Shown here piece by piece: positions 7,929 through 16,053 of a stretch of 27,022 nucleotides of DNA. Position numbers and translations under genes: made by a program. The stretch lies in NCBI GenBank assembly GCA_964514665.1, contig CAZESH010000019.1, positions 1 to 27,022 on the forward strand, given 5' to 3'. Positions within the stretch are counted from its first letter, which is position 1. Every line of letters starts with the position of its first letter. The notes under the pieces were generated by a model, which did no database searches, had not been told where the DNA came from, and worked only from the letters and a program-made list of their open reading frames with translations. Source of the DNA: CAZESH01 sp964514665. Its GTDB lineage: Bacteria > Bacillota > Bacilli > Paenibacillales > KCTC-25726.

Positions 7929-8843
7929 TTATTCGTTTCTCGGTTTACCGTTTGCAATCGTGACATTCGCGGCATCTTGATAAAATGTGCTCACAACAGA
8001 AAAGTCTTTATCGCGAAGTCCTGAATTCATAAATTGGCCGTAGAGCTCATGAACCAAATTGCCGATAAATAACGGAGAGCCGATTTCCTTGGCGAAATCT
8101 CTCGACAAACCTACATCCTTATACATGAGCTTTAAGGCAAAGCCAGCTTCATAATTGTCTTTCATGACATTATTGGGAACCCAATTTTCAAGCTGCCAAT
8201 TTGTTCCCGTTGCATTGACAATGATGTTTCTTAAGCTTTCTGCATCCAACCCGGCTTTTGCCCCCATCGTCAACACTTCGGCATTCGCCGCCATGATCGT
8301 TGCGGAGAGCATGTTGTTGCATAATTTTGCAACTTGTCCGGTTCCAAGCTCCCCCAGACAGGAAATGTTTTTTCCTAAAACCCGGAGAATGTCCAAGCTT
8401 TTCTCGAAAATCTCTTTTTCTGCACCTGCCATAATAGACAACGTGCCGTCGGCTGCGCGAAAGGGCCCTCCGCTGACGGGGGCATCACATATTTTCACTC
8501 CGTAAGGAATTAACCGCTCGCCTAACTTTTGAATCCCTGTAGGGGAAACGGTACTCATATTAATCAGAACCGTCCCTTCAGAAACTCGCTCCAGAATGCC
8601 GTTTTCCTTAAACAACAAATCCTCAATTTGGGGCAGATCGGGAACCATCGTAATGAGGAAAGATGCACCCTCGGCAGCTTCCGCAGGCGTATCTGCCACC
8701 TGGGCTCCTTCGCTTTCCAATCTTGCAACTGCCTCTCTTCTGCGGTGCGGCACAACGGCAACCTCATATCCCGCTTTCAGAAGCAGCCGAACCATCGGTT
8801 CTCCCATATTCCCCGTGCCGAAAAAAGCAATTTTATGACTCAT
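7929..8843 (-). CDS. NAD(P)-dependent beta-hydroxyacid dehydrogenase (3-hydroxyisobutyrate dehydrogenase/GarR family)
   Basis: The 304-aa protein has the Rossmann motif GTGNMG at residues 9-14, the substrate-binding DAPVSGG at 120-126 and the catalytic GTGQVAKLCNN with Lys173 and Asn176/177. Family members interconvert beta-hydroxy acids and semialdehydes: 3-hydroxyisobutyrate, tartronate semialdehyde, succinic semialdehyde, or 2-(hydroxymethyl)glutarate. Which of these applies cannot be decided from the sequence. Its ATG overlaps the end of the molybdenum subunit gene by 11 bp, so the two are translationally coupled. A second family member, with a different DAPVTGS loop, lies at 24711-25589. 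Confidence 0.9.
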   Translation of the reverse strand: MSHKIAFFGTGNMGEPMVRLLLKAGYEVAVVPHRRREAVARLESEGAQVADTPAEAAEGASFLITMVPDLPQIEDLLFKENGILERVSEGTVLINMSTVSPTGIQKLGERLIPYGVKICDAPVSGGPFRAADGTLSIMAGAEKEIFEKSLDILRVLGKNISCLGELGTGQVAKLCNNMLSATIMAANAEVLTMGAKAGLDAESLRNIIVNATGTNWQLENWVPNNVMKDNYEAGFALKLMYKDVGLSRDFAKEIGSPLFIGNLVHELYGQFMNSGLRDKDFSVVSTFYQDAANVTIANGKPRNE

Positions 8844-11259
8844 CCGAATTCTCCTCTGTGTTACAATTATGATTTACGCTCATTTTTTCCCTTATCAAAG
8901 CACGAATATAGCTGGGCGTAAGCGGCTGTTTTTCAATCGTAATGCCATACGGACTAAGCGCATCGGACACAGCATTGCAGAGCGAGCCGATCGAGCCCAT
9001 TACGCCGCCTTCGCTCATTCCTTTGATGCCTGCAGGAGTGTTGCGGTTCGGCGTTATAATGTGGTGAATGTCAATATTCGGCGCTTCGCTGGCCGTGGGC
9101 ATTAAATAATCCATAAAGGTGCCATTGATAAATTGTCCGTTGTCATCATAAAGCACCTGCTCAAACATCACGCCGCCCAACCCCATTATGGTAGAACCAT
9201 GGAGCTGCCCGTCTACAATCTGCTGATTGATAATGGTACCCGCATCTTCTACAATGTGATACTGCAGAATATCAATCTTGCCTGTTTCAATTTCCACTTC
9301 AACCTCGCATAGATGAGCTGCATTGGAATAAGTCATCGCCGGCGGATCGTAGGTCTTATGAAACTCCAAACCAGGCTCAAGCCCGTCCGGCAGCAGTGTA
9401 TGATTCAGATAAGCGGTATGCGCAATATCCGCCAAGGTTAAATCGGTCGGTATCCACTCTTTGCCGTTTCTTTTCATAATGCTGCTCTCGACCATGTCCA
9501 CATCGGCGGCATCCTGCACATTTAACAGTCGTGCGGCAATTTTCAACACTTTCTTCTTCGCCTCAAGTGCCGTCAAGTATACGGTCCCGGCCCCGGCTGC
9601 CGCTCCTCTGCTGCCGCGGCTGCCCATACCGTATGGCGCCAGGTTCGTATCTCCCAAGTGAATGGACACATCCTCCACTTTGGCTCCCAAGCCTTCTGCA
9701 GCAGCTTGTGCAACGGTGGTTTCATAGCCTTGTCCGGATCCCATCAAACCGACAGAAGCATTGATCACGCCAGTCGGCTCAATACGAATCCAAGCCGCCT
9801 CATGGCCGGTGCCGGGAATGCCCGCTTTGCGGTAAAAGCCTGTCCCGTACGTCGTGGATTCAATCACCTGACATAGCCCCAAGCCCCGGTAACGCCCTTT
9901 TTTCCTGTCTTCCTGCTGCTCTTTTCTAAATTGGGGGTAGTCATACACTTCAAGCGCTTTATTCAAGCATTCCTCGGGACTGATATCCTCGTATAATTCA
10001 TCGGTTGCTGTCCGATAAGGCAGGTCCGCTTGCCGAATCATATTCAGCTGCCGCACCTGTATCGGATCAAGCTCCAGCTGACGGGCGATTGCATCCATCG
10101 TCCCCTCTGTTACCCAGCTTGCAATGGCCATGGGCGCACGCATGGGACCCGCCGGACATTTATTGGTCAAAACAACCTTCATATCAAATTTGTAATTTTC
10201 AATTTTATACACGCCCGGAAGCAGCATGGCCACCACTCGCAGCATATAATTGGCCGGATAAAAGGAATAGGCGCCGAAATCGCTGACCAGTTCCGCATCC
10301 ATGGCCAAAATTTTGCCTTCGCGGGTGACAGCCGTCCTGGTTTTGACATAATCCTCGCGGGCATGACTGGCCGTCATCAAATTCTCCATACGATCTTCCC
10401 GCCAGCGAATCGTTCTTTTGAGTGCTTTGGCAACGGCCGCCACCGTAAGCTCTTCCCGGTACAGGGCAATTTTCTGACCGAATGCTCCGCCAATATCCGG
10501 ACAAATCACCTGCACTTGGGTTTCCTTTAAGCCAAGTCGGGCGGCCAGCTGGGTTCTCATCGGATGGGGAACCTGGGTGCCGATATAAAACTTGAGATGC
10601 TGCCGGCCTTCATCCCATACCGCAGCACAGCCCCTTGTTTCAATGGGGACATGCGTTTGCCGATGCTGCGAAAAACGGGCTTCGACAATATGATCTGCTT
10701 TGGCAAAGCTATCCTCGACGTCTCCTTGCTTATAGGTTTGGCGACTTACCAGATTCGTGTCCAGCGCGTCGTCCACAAGCGGCGTTTCTTCCTGCAAAAC
10801 CTTGAACATATCGGTAACCGCTTTGATTTCCTCGTATTGGACAACAACCAATTCTGCCGCATCCTCGGCAATATATCGATCCTGTGCCACTACGCAGGCA
10901 ACCGGATCCCCGTCGAAACGCACTTTATCGGTAGGCATTGCGGTCATTTCCATGGGCAGCAAGCCTTCAATCGGCGGCGCCATGCGAAGAGGCTTGGCCC
11001 ATTGATTGATATCCTTTCCTGTAAAGACGGCAACCACCCCAGGCACCTCTAAGGCTTTTTGCGTGTCGATGGACAAAATTCTGGCATGGGCGTGAGGACT
11101 TCTTACGAAAGTAACATGCAGCGCCCTGGGGAAATTCAGATCATCGAGATATTGTGCAGTACCCGTCAATAGGCGATAATCTTCCACACGATCCACTTTT
11201 TTTCCAATCACATGATAGGTGTCAGTATACTTCCTTTCCGTTGTCTTTTGGCTCATCAT
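8833..11259 (-). CDS. Molybdenum hydroxylase large (molybdopterin-binding) subunit, CoxL/XdhA-like
   Basis: The 808-aa subunit matches CoxL in length and layout. An a/b-hammerhead domain starts near residue 20, followed by the molybdopterin-binding domain with GGAFGQK at 257-263 and a glycine-rich GLMGSGQGYE. Near the C-terminus KGMSEGGVMG carries the expected catalytic glutamate. The active-site loop reads AGPMRAPM at 370-377, where form I CO dehydrogenases have AYRCSFR with the copper-binding cysteine. That cysteine is absent, so it is not a classical CO dehydrogenase, and the loop also differs from the AYRGAGR type. The substrate is probably an N-heterocycle or aldehyde. The ATG at 11259 overlaps the iron-sulfur gene by 4 bp and has GGGGAGA upstream. 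Confidence 0.93.
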   Translation of the reverse strand: MMSQKTTERKYTDTYHVIGKKVDRVEDYRLLTGTAQYLDDLNFPRALHVTFVRSPHAHARILSIDTQKALEVPGVVAVFTGKDINQWAKPLRMAPPIEGLLPMEMTAMPTDKVRFDGDPVACVVAQDRYIAEDAAELVVVQYEEIKAVTDMFKVLQEETPLVDDALDTNLVSRQTYKQGDVEDSFAKADHIVEARFSQHRQTHVPIETRGCAAVWDEGRQHLKFYIGTQVPHPMRTQLAARLGLKETQVQVICPDIGGAFGQKIALYREELTVAAVAKALKRTIRWREDRMENLMTASHAREDYVKTRTAVTREGKILAMDAELVSDFGAYSFYPANYMLRVVAMLLPGVYKIENYKFDMKVVLTNKCPAGPMRAPMAIASWVTEGTMDAIARQLELDPIQVRQLNMIRQADLPYRTATDELYEDISPEECLNKALEVYDYPQFRKEQQEDRKKGRYRGLGLCQVIESTTYGTGFYRKAGIPGTGHEAAWIRIEPTGVINASVGLMGSGQGYETTVAQAAAEGLGAKVEDVSIHLGDTNLAPYGMGSRGSRGAAAGAGTVYLTALEAKKKVLKIAARLLNVQDAADVDMVESSIMKRNGKEWIPTDLTLADIAHTAYLNHTLLPDGLEPGLEFHKTYDPPAMTYSNAAHLCEVEVEIETGKIDILQYHIVEDAGTIINQQIVDGQLHGSTIMGLGGVMFEQVLYDDNGQFINGTFMDYLMPTASEAPNIDIHHIITPNRNTPAGIKGMSEGGVMGSIGSLCNAVSDALSPYGITIEKQPLTPSYIRALIREKMSVNHNCNTEENSDES

Positions 11260-11753
11260 CCATTCTCCCCAAACTTAAGAATTGTGGCTTGATCGGAAGC
11301 TTTCCGGATCGACTTTACAATATTCTGATATCCCGTGCATCTGCAAAGGTTGCCTGACAATACATCGCGGATTTCTTCTTCCGATGGATTCGCATTTTCT
11401 TTCAGATAGGCTTCAAATGTCAGAATAATCCCCGGGGTACAAAATCCGCACTGCAATCCGTGCTCTTCATGAAATGCTTGCTGCAGCAGACTGTACTTTC
11501 CATCCGTCGCTATATGCTCAATGGTTGTAATTTCCTGGCCGCCCATCTGTACGGCAAATAATAAACAGGAACGCATGGGCTTTCCATTCACCAGTACCGT
11601 ACAGGCTCCGCATACGCCATGCTCGCAGCCGACATGCGTTCCCGTAAGTCCAACATCTTCGCGAATGACATCGGACAACAATTTCCTTGGCTCAACGGAC
11701 AAATGATGGTCTTGACCATTAATTCGAAGCTTGATGCCAGTTCGGTCCATCAT
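11256..11753 (-). CDS. Molybdenum hydroxylase [2Fe-2S] subunit, CoxS-like
   Basis: The 165-aa protein has both family clusters: plant-ferredoxin-type ligands C43, C48, C51 (GCEHGVCGAC) and C63, and the second cluster at C102, C105 (QCGFCTPG), C137 and C139 (CRCTGY). It passes electrons between the molybdenum and FAD subunits. The frame is open to a GTG at 11774, but AAGGAGGA lies just before the ATG at 11753 (with another at 11750), so I start there. The gene overlaps the end of the FAD subunit gene by 35 bp and the start of the large subunit by 4 bp. This gives the coxM-S-L order. Confidence 0.93.
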   Translation of the reverse strand: MMDRTGIKLRINGQDHHLSVEPRKLLSDVIREDVGLTGTHVGCEHGVCGACTVLVNGKPMRSCLLFAVQMGGQEITTIEHIATDGKYSLLQQAFHEEHGLQCGFCTPGIILTFEAYLKENANPSEEEIRDVLSGNLCRCTGYQNIVKSIRKASDQATILKFGENG

Positions 11754-12630
11754 CAATTCCTCCTTTACGAACACGTGAAATCGATTCGTTTAACGCTTTT
11801 TTGATCAGCATGGATAAAAGTTCGCTGCGATCCTCGGCGCTTGCATGGATGTCACTTTGCGGTTCTGTCTGCGAGACCACTTCATGGGCCAACGCTTCTA
11901 TCCAAGCTTCATTCGGCTGTTCACCGATAAAGCCTTCAACTAGATCACTTGCATTGAAAGGGATCGATTCGATTCCTCCAAGGGCTAAGCGGATATGCGA
12001 AACACTGCCATCCTGATCCAATTGCAAGGTATTGCCCACGGATACAATCGCAAAATCTCCCGTTTTGCGTGAGAATTCAACATAAGACCAGCCCTCGTCC
12101 GCACGCATCAGCGGAAATTCAATATGAGACAGCATTTCATTGGGCATAATATCCGTGGTGTAAATCGTCAGAAAAAATTCCCGGGCTGAAACAACCCGCG
12201 TTTCATCTGAGGAGACCAAAGCTATATCGGAATTGAACAGAGCTGCCATTAGAGGAAGTTCTGCGGAAGGATCGGCATGAACCAAGCTGCCGCCGATCGT
12301 TCCCCGCTGTCGGATTGCGTAATGTCCAATTTTTTTCGTGGCGTATGAAATAATCGGGCTGTTTTGCTGAATAATTTGGGAATTTTCGATTTCAATTTGA
12401 CGCGTCAAAGCTCCGATTTTGATTGTATTGTCGAGCAATTCAATCTCATTCATCTCTGGGACTTCATTAATATCGATTAAATGCTGCGGTCGAACAAGCC
12501 GCATATTCATCATGGGCACCAAGCTTTGTCCGCCGGCAATAATTTTCGCATCATCCATATGGGTATCCAGCAATTCGAATACTTCCGTTAAACTGTGAGG
12601 GCGGTGATACACAAATGCGGCTGGCTTCAT
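11719..12630 (-). CDS. Molybdenum hydroxylase FAD-binding subunit, CoxM-like
   Basis: The 303-aa protein has the FAD-binding signatures of the family: AGGQSLVP at residues 32-39 and TIGGSLVHADPSAELP at 111-126. A C-terminal CoxM-type domain follows (RKTGDFAIVSVG, about 185-197). It takes electrons from the iron-sulfur subunit and passes them to an acceptor. The ATG has AAGGAGG 8 bases upstream and follows the livF gene by only 17 bp, which links the transporter and the oxidoreductase in one transcript. Confidence 0.93.
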   Translation of the reverse strand: MKPAAFVYHRPHSLTEVFELLDTHMDDAKIIAGGQSLVPMMNMRLVRPQHLIDINEVPEMNEIELLDNTIKIGALTRQIEIENSQIIQQNSPIISYATKKIGHYAIRQRGTIGGSLVHADPSAELPLMAALFNSDIALVSSDETRVVSAREFFLTIYTTDIMPNEMLSHIEFPLMRADEGWSYVEFSRKTGDFAIVSVGNTLQLDQDGSVSHIRLALGGIESIPFNASDLVEGFIGEQPNEAWIEALAHEVVSQTEPQSDIHASAEDRSELLSMLIKKALNESISRVRKGGIDDGPNWHQASN

Positions 12631-12647
12631 ACAGTATTCCTCCTTGC

Positions 12648-13355
12648 TTATTCGATACCCAGATAGGATTTCTTGACATATTCATGCTCAAGAACTTCTT
12701 CTGCAGGACCCTCTATTTTGATCTCCCCGTTTTCCAGAAAATACACCCTTTGCGCAAAGCCGGAAATCAAATCCATATTCTCATCGGATAAAATAATACT
12801 TGTCCCCATACTGCCGATTTCATTCAGCTTTTCTCCCATTTCCTCCACTATGAGCGGAGATACGCCTAAAGTAGGCTCGTCCAAAATCAACAATTCCGGA
12901 GAGGACATCAAGCCTCGGCCTACAGCAAGCATTCTTCTTTCTCCTCCGCTCAAGCTGCTGCTTTTTTGCTTGCTTAACAGCTCCAGCTTGGGAAAAATGT
13001 GATACACCATTTCCAAATTCTGTTTCTTCTTTATGCTTGCCCGCTTGCAATACGCTCCCAAAATGAGGTTTTCATGTACCGTCATATCGGAAAAAAGATG
13101 TCCGCCCTCAGGCACATGGATGATCCCTAGTTCAACAATTTGTTGGGGACTAAGACTTGCAATATTCTGGTCTTTAAATGTAATTTTCCCGCGCTTTACA
13201 GGATGGAGCCCGGAGATGGTTTTCATCGTCGTTGATTTTCCGTGTCCATTCGGACCGATGATGCCGATTTTTTCCCCTTTGCCGATCGATAAACTGATAC
13301 TTTTTAAAATGTCGATTCCACCCAACTCAACCTGCAAATCATTGACCTGGAGCAT
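12648..13355 (-). CDS. livF: Branched-chain amino acid-type ABC transporter ATP-binding protein LivF
   Basis: The 235-aa ATPase has Walker A GPNGHGKS at 34-41, an intact ABC signature SLSGGERRMLA and Walker B LLILDEPTLGVSP. The Q-loop region reads VPEGGHLF, as usual for LivF. Its switch region is SDENMD, with no histidine, which is not unusual in LivF proteins. It energises the importer together with the LivG-type protein. Its ATG directly abuts the livG stop codon (TAAATG). The HAAT-family importer may carry amino acids, amides, urea or aromatic acids; the setting argues for a catabolic substrate rather than leucine. Confidence 0.93.
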   Translation of the reverse strand: MLQVNDLQVELGGIDILKSISLSIGKGEKIGIIGPNGHGKSTTMKTISGLHPVKRGKITFKDQNIASLSPQQIVELGIIHVPEGGHLFSDMTVHENLILGAYCKRASIKKKQNLEMVYHIFPKLELLSKQKSSSLSGGERRMLAVGRGLMSSPELLILDEPTLGVSPLIVEEMGEKLNEIGSMGTSIILSDENMDLISGFAQRVYFLENGEIKIEGPAEEVLEHEYVKKSYLGIE

Positions 13356-14102
13356 TTACAGGGATACCCCCTTCTTTTGTTTTCTGCCCAAATATTTTTC
13401 CATCACCTGCTCATGGTTCCATACATATTCAGGCGATCCCTCGCACATCAAGCTGCCCTGATCAATGATCATCACGCGGTGGGAAATGTTCATCAAAACG
13501 GACATATTGTGTTCGATCAGCATCACGGTAATCCCCTGCCGGTTGACTTTTTCAATCAATTGAATGATTTCCTTGGATTCAATCGTGGTAAGGCCCGCGC
13601 AGGGCTCATCCAAAATCAGCAGCTTTGGGGCAGTCGCCAACGCCACGGCAATCATTAATTTTTTTCTGTCGTTCACCGACAAGCTGCCGGCTCTTTTGTC
13701 TTTCTTGTCGGAAATGCCGATAAAATCCATGATGTGATCGATATCCGCTTTTTTGAGCCGTTCCTTCTTGTCGCCGAACTTCGCTCCGATCATCACATTG
13801 TCGAGCACCGACAAGGTTTCAAAAATCATCGGCTGCTGAAAGGTCCGGGCAATTCCGTTATGACAAATCTGATAAGGCTTCAGATTATGAATCGGTTTAT
13901 TTTCAAAATAAATTTCACCCTTGCTCGGGGGGATCACTTGCGTAATCACATTCATCAAGGTTGTTTTTCCCGAGCCGTTCGGTCCGGCTACTCCCAGAAT
14001 TTCATGCTCCTTCAGTTGAAAGCTTAAATCATTTACCGCAGCGTAGCTTCCAAAATAGCGGAAAACATTTTTGGCTTCCAGAATGATTTTTTGTTCTGCC
14101 AT
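13356..14102 (-). CDS. livG: Branched-chain amino acid-type ABC transporter ATP-binding protein LivG, with unusual signature loop
   Basis: From the ATG at 14102 the protein is 248 aa. It has Walker A GPNGSGKT (40-47), Q-loop TFQQP and Walker B LLILDEPCAGL. The H-loop is LIEHNMSVL. The ABC signature is degenerate: LSVNDRKKL instead of the usual LSYGxQRRLE, so the glycine that contacts ATP is replaced. LivF keeps an intact signature, so the pair may have one consensus and one degenerate ATP site. The frame stays open to a TTG at 14141, but GGGGAGG 8 bases before the internal ATG marks 14102 as the start. It lies 20 bp after livM. Confidence 0.92.
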   Translation of the reverse strand: MAEQKIILEAKNVFRYFGSYAAVNDLSFQLKEHEILGVAGPNGSGKTTLMNVITQVIPPSKGEIYFENKPIHNLKPYQICHNGIARTFQQPMIFETLSVLDNVMIGAKFGDKKERLKKADIDHIMDFIGISDKKDKRAGSLSVNDRKKLMIAVALATAPKLLILDEPCAGLTTIESKEIIQLIEKVNRQGITVMLIEHNMSVLMNISHRVMIIDQGSLMCEGSPEYVWNHEQVMEKYLGRKQKKGVSL

Positions 14103-14122
14103 GGTACAAACCTCCCCTCCCC

Positions 14123-15049
14123 TTAGTCTTTTTTGGTCCAACGATTAAACGTCGCCACAATCCCGTTCGGAGCATAGCGCAGCATCACCAGGATGACGAT
14201 GCCGATAATAATCGGCCGGATATCCTGAAAGGAGCTGAACAGCTCCATGAACATTGTCATGAAGAAACTGCCGATAAGCGGGCCGAACAGCGATCCCATG
14301 CCGCCGATCACAATCATGCCCAGTCCGTTCACGATTAAAGAAAAGGAAAAAATCTCGGGGCCGATAACCGTCAGATAACTGGTATACACACCGCCCGTAA
14401 TCCCCGTAATAAAAGCGGCGAGCACAAAGGTCAGCAGCTTGTACTTGTAGGGATTGATGCCCGAGCTGATCGCCAGTACTTCCGAATCCCGGGTCGCCAT
14501 CAAAGCTTTGCCGACAAAGGATTTCTCTATGCCAAAGGTAACCAGCAGGGAAACGATTAAAATGAAAAGCGTCAAATAGTAATAAGCCGTATCCCCCGAA
14601 AGCATCGAAGGGATCATCAGGCCGATCGTTCCTCCCGTGATATTCCTGAAAATAATGACCAATTGATGAATTCCGTAATGGAAAGCAAAGGTGAGCAGGA
14701 TCAGATAAATGCCTTGAACGCGCAAAGACGGCATGCCGATCAGCAAGCTGGCCAGGGCTGCGAAGATGCCTCCAAGCAGCAGGCCGATCCATGGCGACAG
14801 CTCAAAGCTTGCTACGCTGATGGCCGACACGTAGCCGCCAATGGCAAACAAAGCGATTTGCGCAATATGAAACATCCCTCCGTACCCCAAGGTCAAGTTC
14901 CAATTCGTTGCCACGATTGCCCAAATGAATGTCATGATGAACAATTGCATGATATAGGGATCCTGCATGACAAGTGGAAGGGCCAAGAATACGACAATCA
15001 TGACAAGAGGCAGCATTAATTTGAAATTTCGCCATGTACTTACAGACAT
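14123..15049 (-). CDS. livM: Branched-chain amino acid-type ABC transporter permease LivM
   Basis: The 308-aa polytopic membrane protein has about eight to ten hydrophobic segments. Near the N-terminus LTLGYGGMFHIAQIALFAIG matches the LivM GYxGxxSLGHAAFF signature. The cytoplasmic coupling segment IVIGGMGSLFGPLIGSFF contacts the ATPases. It forms the translocation pore with LivH. The ATG has AAGGAGGA 8 bases upstream and follows livH by 28 bp. Confidence 0.93.
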   Translation of the reverse strand: MSVSTWRNFKLMLPLVMIVVFLALPLVMQDPYIMQLFIMTFIWAIVATNWNLTLGYGGMFHIAQIALFAIGGYVSAISVASFELSPWIGLLLGGIFAALASLLIGMPSLRVQGIYLILLTFAFHYGIHQLVIIFRNITGGTIGLMIPSMLSGDTAYYYLTLFILIVSLLVTFGIEKSFVGKALMATRDSEVLAISSGINPYKYKLLTFVLAAFITGITGGVYTSYLTVIGPEIFSFSLIVNGLGMIVIGGMGSLFGPLIGSFFMTMFMELFSSFQDIRPIIIGIVILVMLRYAPNGIVATFNRWTKKD

Positions 15050-15077
15050 TCAATATATCCTCCTTATTCTGGGCAGC

Positions 15078-15938
15078 TTACGCTCTTCTCAAACGAACGC
15101 CGAATAAACCTTGCGGTCTGAAAATTAATATTATGATCATGAGTATAAACAGCGATAACGGCGCCCAAGAAACGCCAATAAAGTTCCCGACCAAGATCTC
15201 CACCAAAGCCACAACGTAAGCTGCAGCGATCGTCCCCCTAAAACTGCCGATGCCGCCTAAGATGACAATAATAAAAGCTTTGACCATGGGAAGCTCGCCC
15301 ATATCGGGCTGGACATAAAAGATCGGTCCCAATAAAGCTCCCGCAATACCCGCCAATATCGTAGCCACTCCAAGCGTAGCCGCATAAATCTTGCGCGTGT
15401 TTACACCGATCAGAACAGAGCCTAATTGATCCTGGGAAACCGCCCGGATCGAAAGACCGATTTTCGTCTTCGTCAAGATCAGCCAAATGATAAGCAGTGT
15501 AAGTAAAGATACTACAAGAATGAACAATTCATTGGCTGTGGCCGTCAGAGGTCCGATATGAATCAATTGGGAAAAGGCGGGTTTTATTTCTTTCGTTCTT
15601 CCTCCGAAAACAATAAAATACAATTGTCCCAATATCGTCGATAACGCAACCGTACCGATAAAGATATTCACTTCGTTCTTGCCGAAAAATGGACGAATGC
15701 TGATCCATTCAATGATCACGCCCAATAAAAAGCTGGCCGCAATCATGAACAAGAAACCCGTAAAATATCCCAAATGCCATACGGACAAGCTGATCCACAT
15801 CATGTAAGCGCCAAATGTGATGCAGGCACCATGCGAGAAATTCAAGTTTCGCAGCACGCCCCATTGCAAGCTTAAGCCGATTGATGCCAATGTGTAGACT
15901 GCACCTAATATGATGGCGCGAAAAATTAATTCTTCCAC
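15078..15938 (-). CDS. livH: Branched-chain amino acid-type ABC transporter permease LivH
   Basis: The polytopic permease has the LivH signatures SIGLSLQWGVLRNLNFSHGA near the N-terminus and VILGGIGSFRGTIAAA as the coupling loop. An ATG at 15968 would add ten residues, but it lies 7 bases after a terminator-like hairpin and has no ribosome site. The GTG at 15938, ten bases after AGGGGGGT, gives the family-typical start (MEELIFRAIILG), so I use it, with moderate confidence. It pairs with LivM. Confidence 0.9.
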   Translation of the reverse strand: MEELIFRAIILGAVYTLASIGLSLQWGVLRNLNFSHGACITFGAYMMWISLSVWHLGYFTGFLFMIAASFLLGVIIEWISIRPFFGKNEVNIFIGTVALSTILGQLYFIVFGGRTKEIKPAFSQLIHIGPLTATANELFILVVSLLTLLIIWLILTKTKIGLSIRAVSQDQLGSVLIGVNTRKIYAATLGVATILAGIAGALLGPIFYVQPDMGELPMVKAFIIVILGGIGSFRGTIAAAYVVALVEILVGNFIGVSWAPLSLFILMIIILIFRPQGLFGVRLRRA

Positions 15939-15975
15939 GTTGTCGAATACCCCCCTGGAATCGTTCATTAGAAAT

Positions 15976-16021
15976 AAAGCCGGCAGTAATAAACATGAAT
16001 CTCCCTATTACTGCCGGCTTT
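15976..16021 (-). terminator. Intra-operon hairpin between livJ and livH
   Basis: Two perfect 15-bp arms (15976-15990 and 16007-16021, core AGCCGGCAGTAAT) enclose a 16-base loop, followed on the minus strand by TTTATTTC. The stem begins 32 bp after the binding-protein stop codon. Such partial terminators are common after periplasmic-binding-type genes and raise their expression relative to the permeases. The alternative is an mRNA-stabilising 3' hairpin. Confidence 0.75.
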
Positions 16022-16053
16022 ACCTTACCGATTAATGTTGCTTGTCCTGCCTG

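Noticed and set aside
10030..11052. Several plus-strand open frames of 90-166 codons
   Set aside because: They are shadows of the molybdenum subunit gene in other frames. None shows a domain motif.
8833..12630. CO dehydrogenase as the function of the CoxMSL-type enzyme
   Set aside because: The large subunit lacks the AYRCSFR loop and its copper-binding cysteine, so only the family, not the CO reaction, is supported.
15939..15968. ATG at 15968 as the livH start
   Set aside because: It is 7 bases after a terminator-like stem and has no ribosome site, whereas AGGGGGGT precedes a GTG at 15938.
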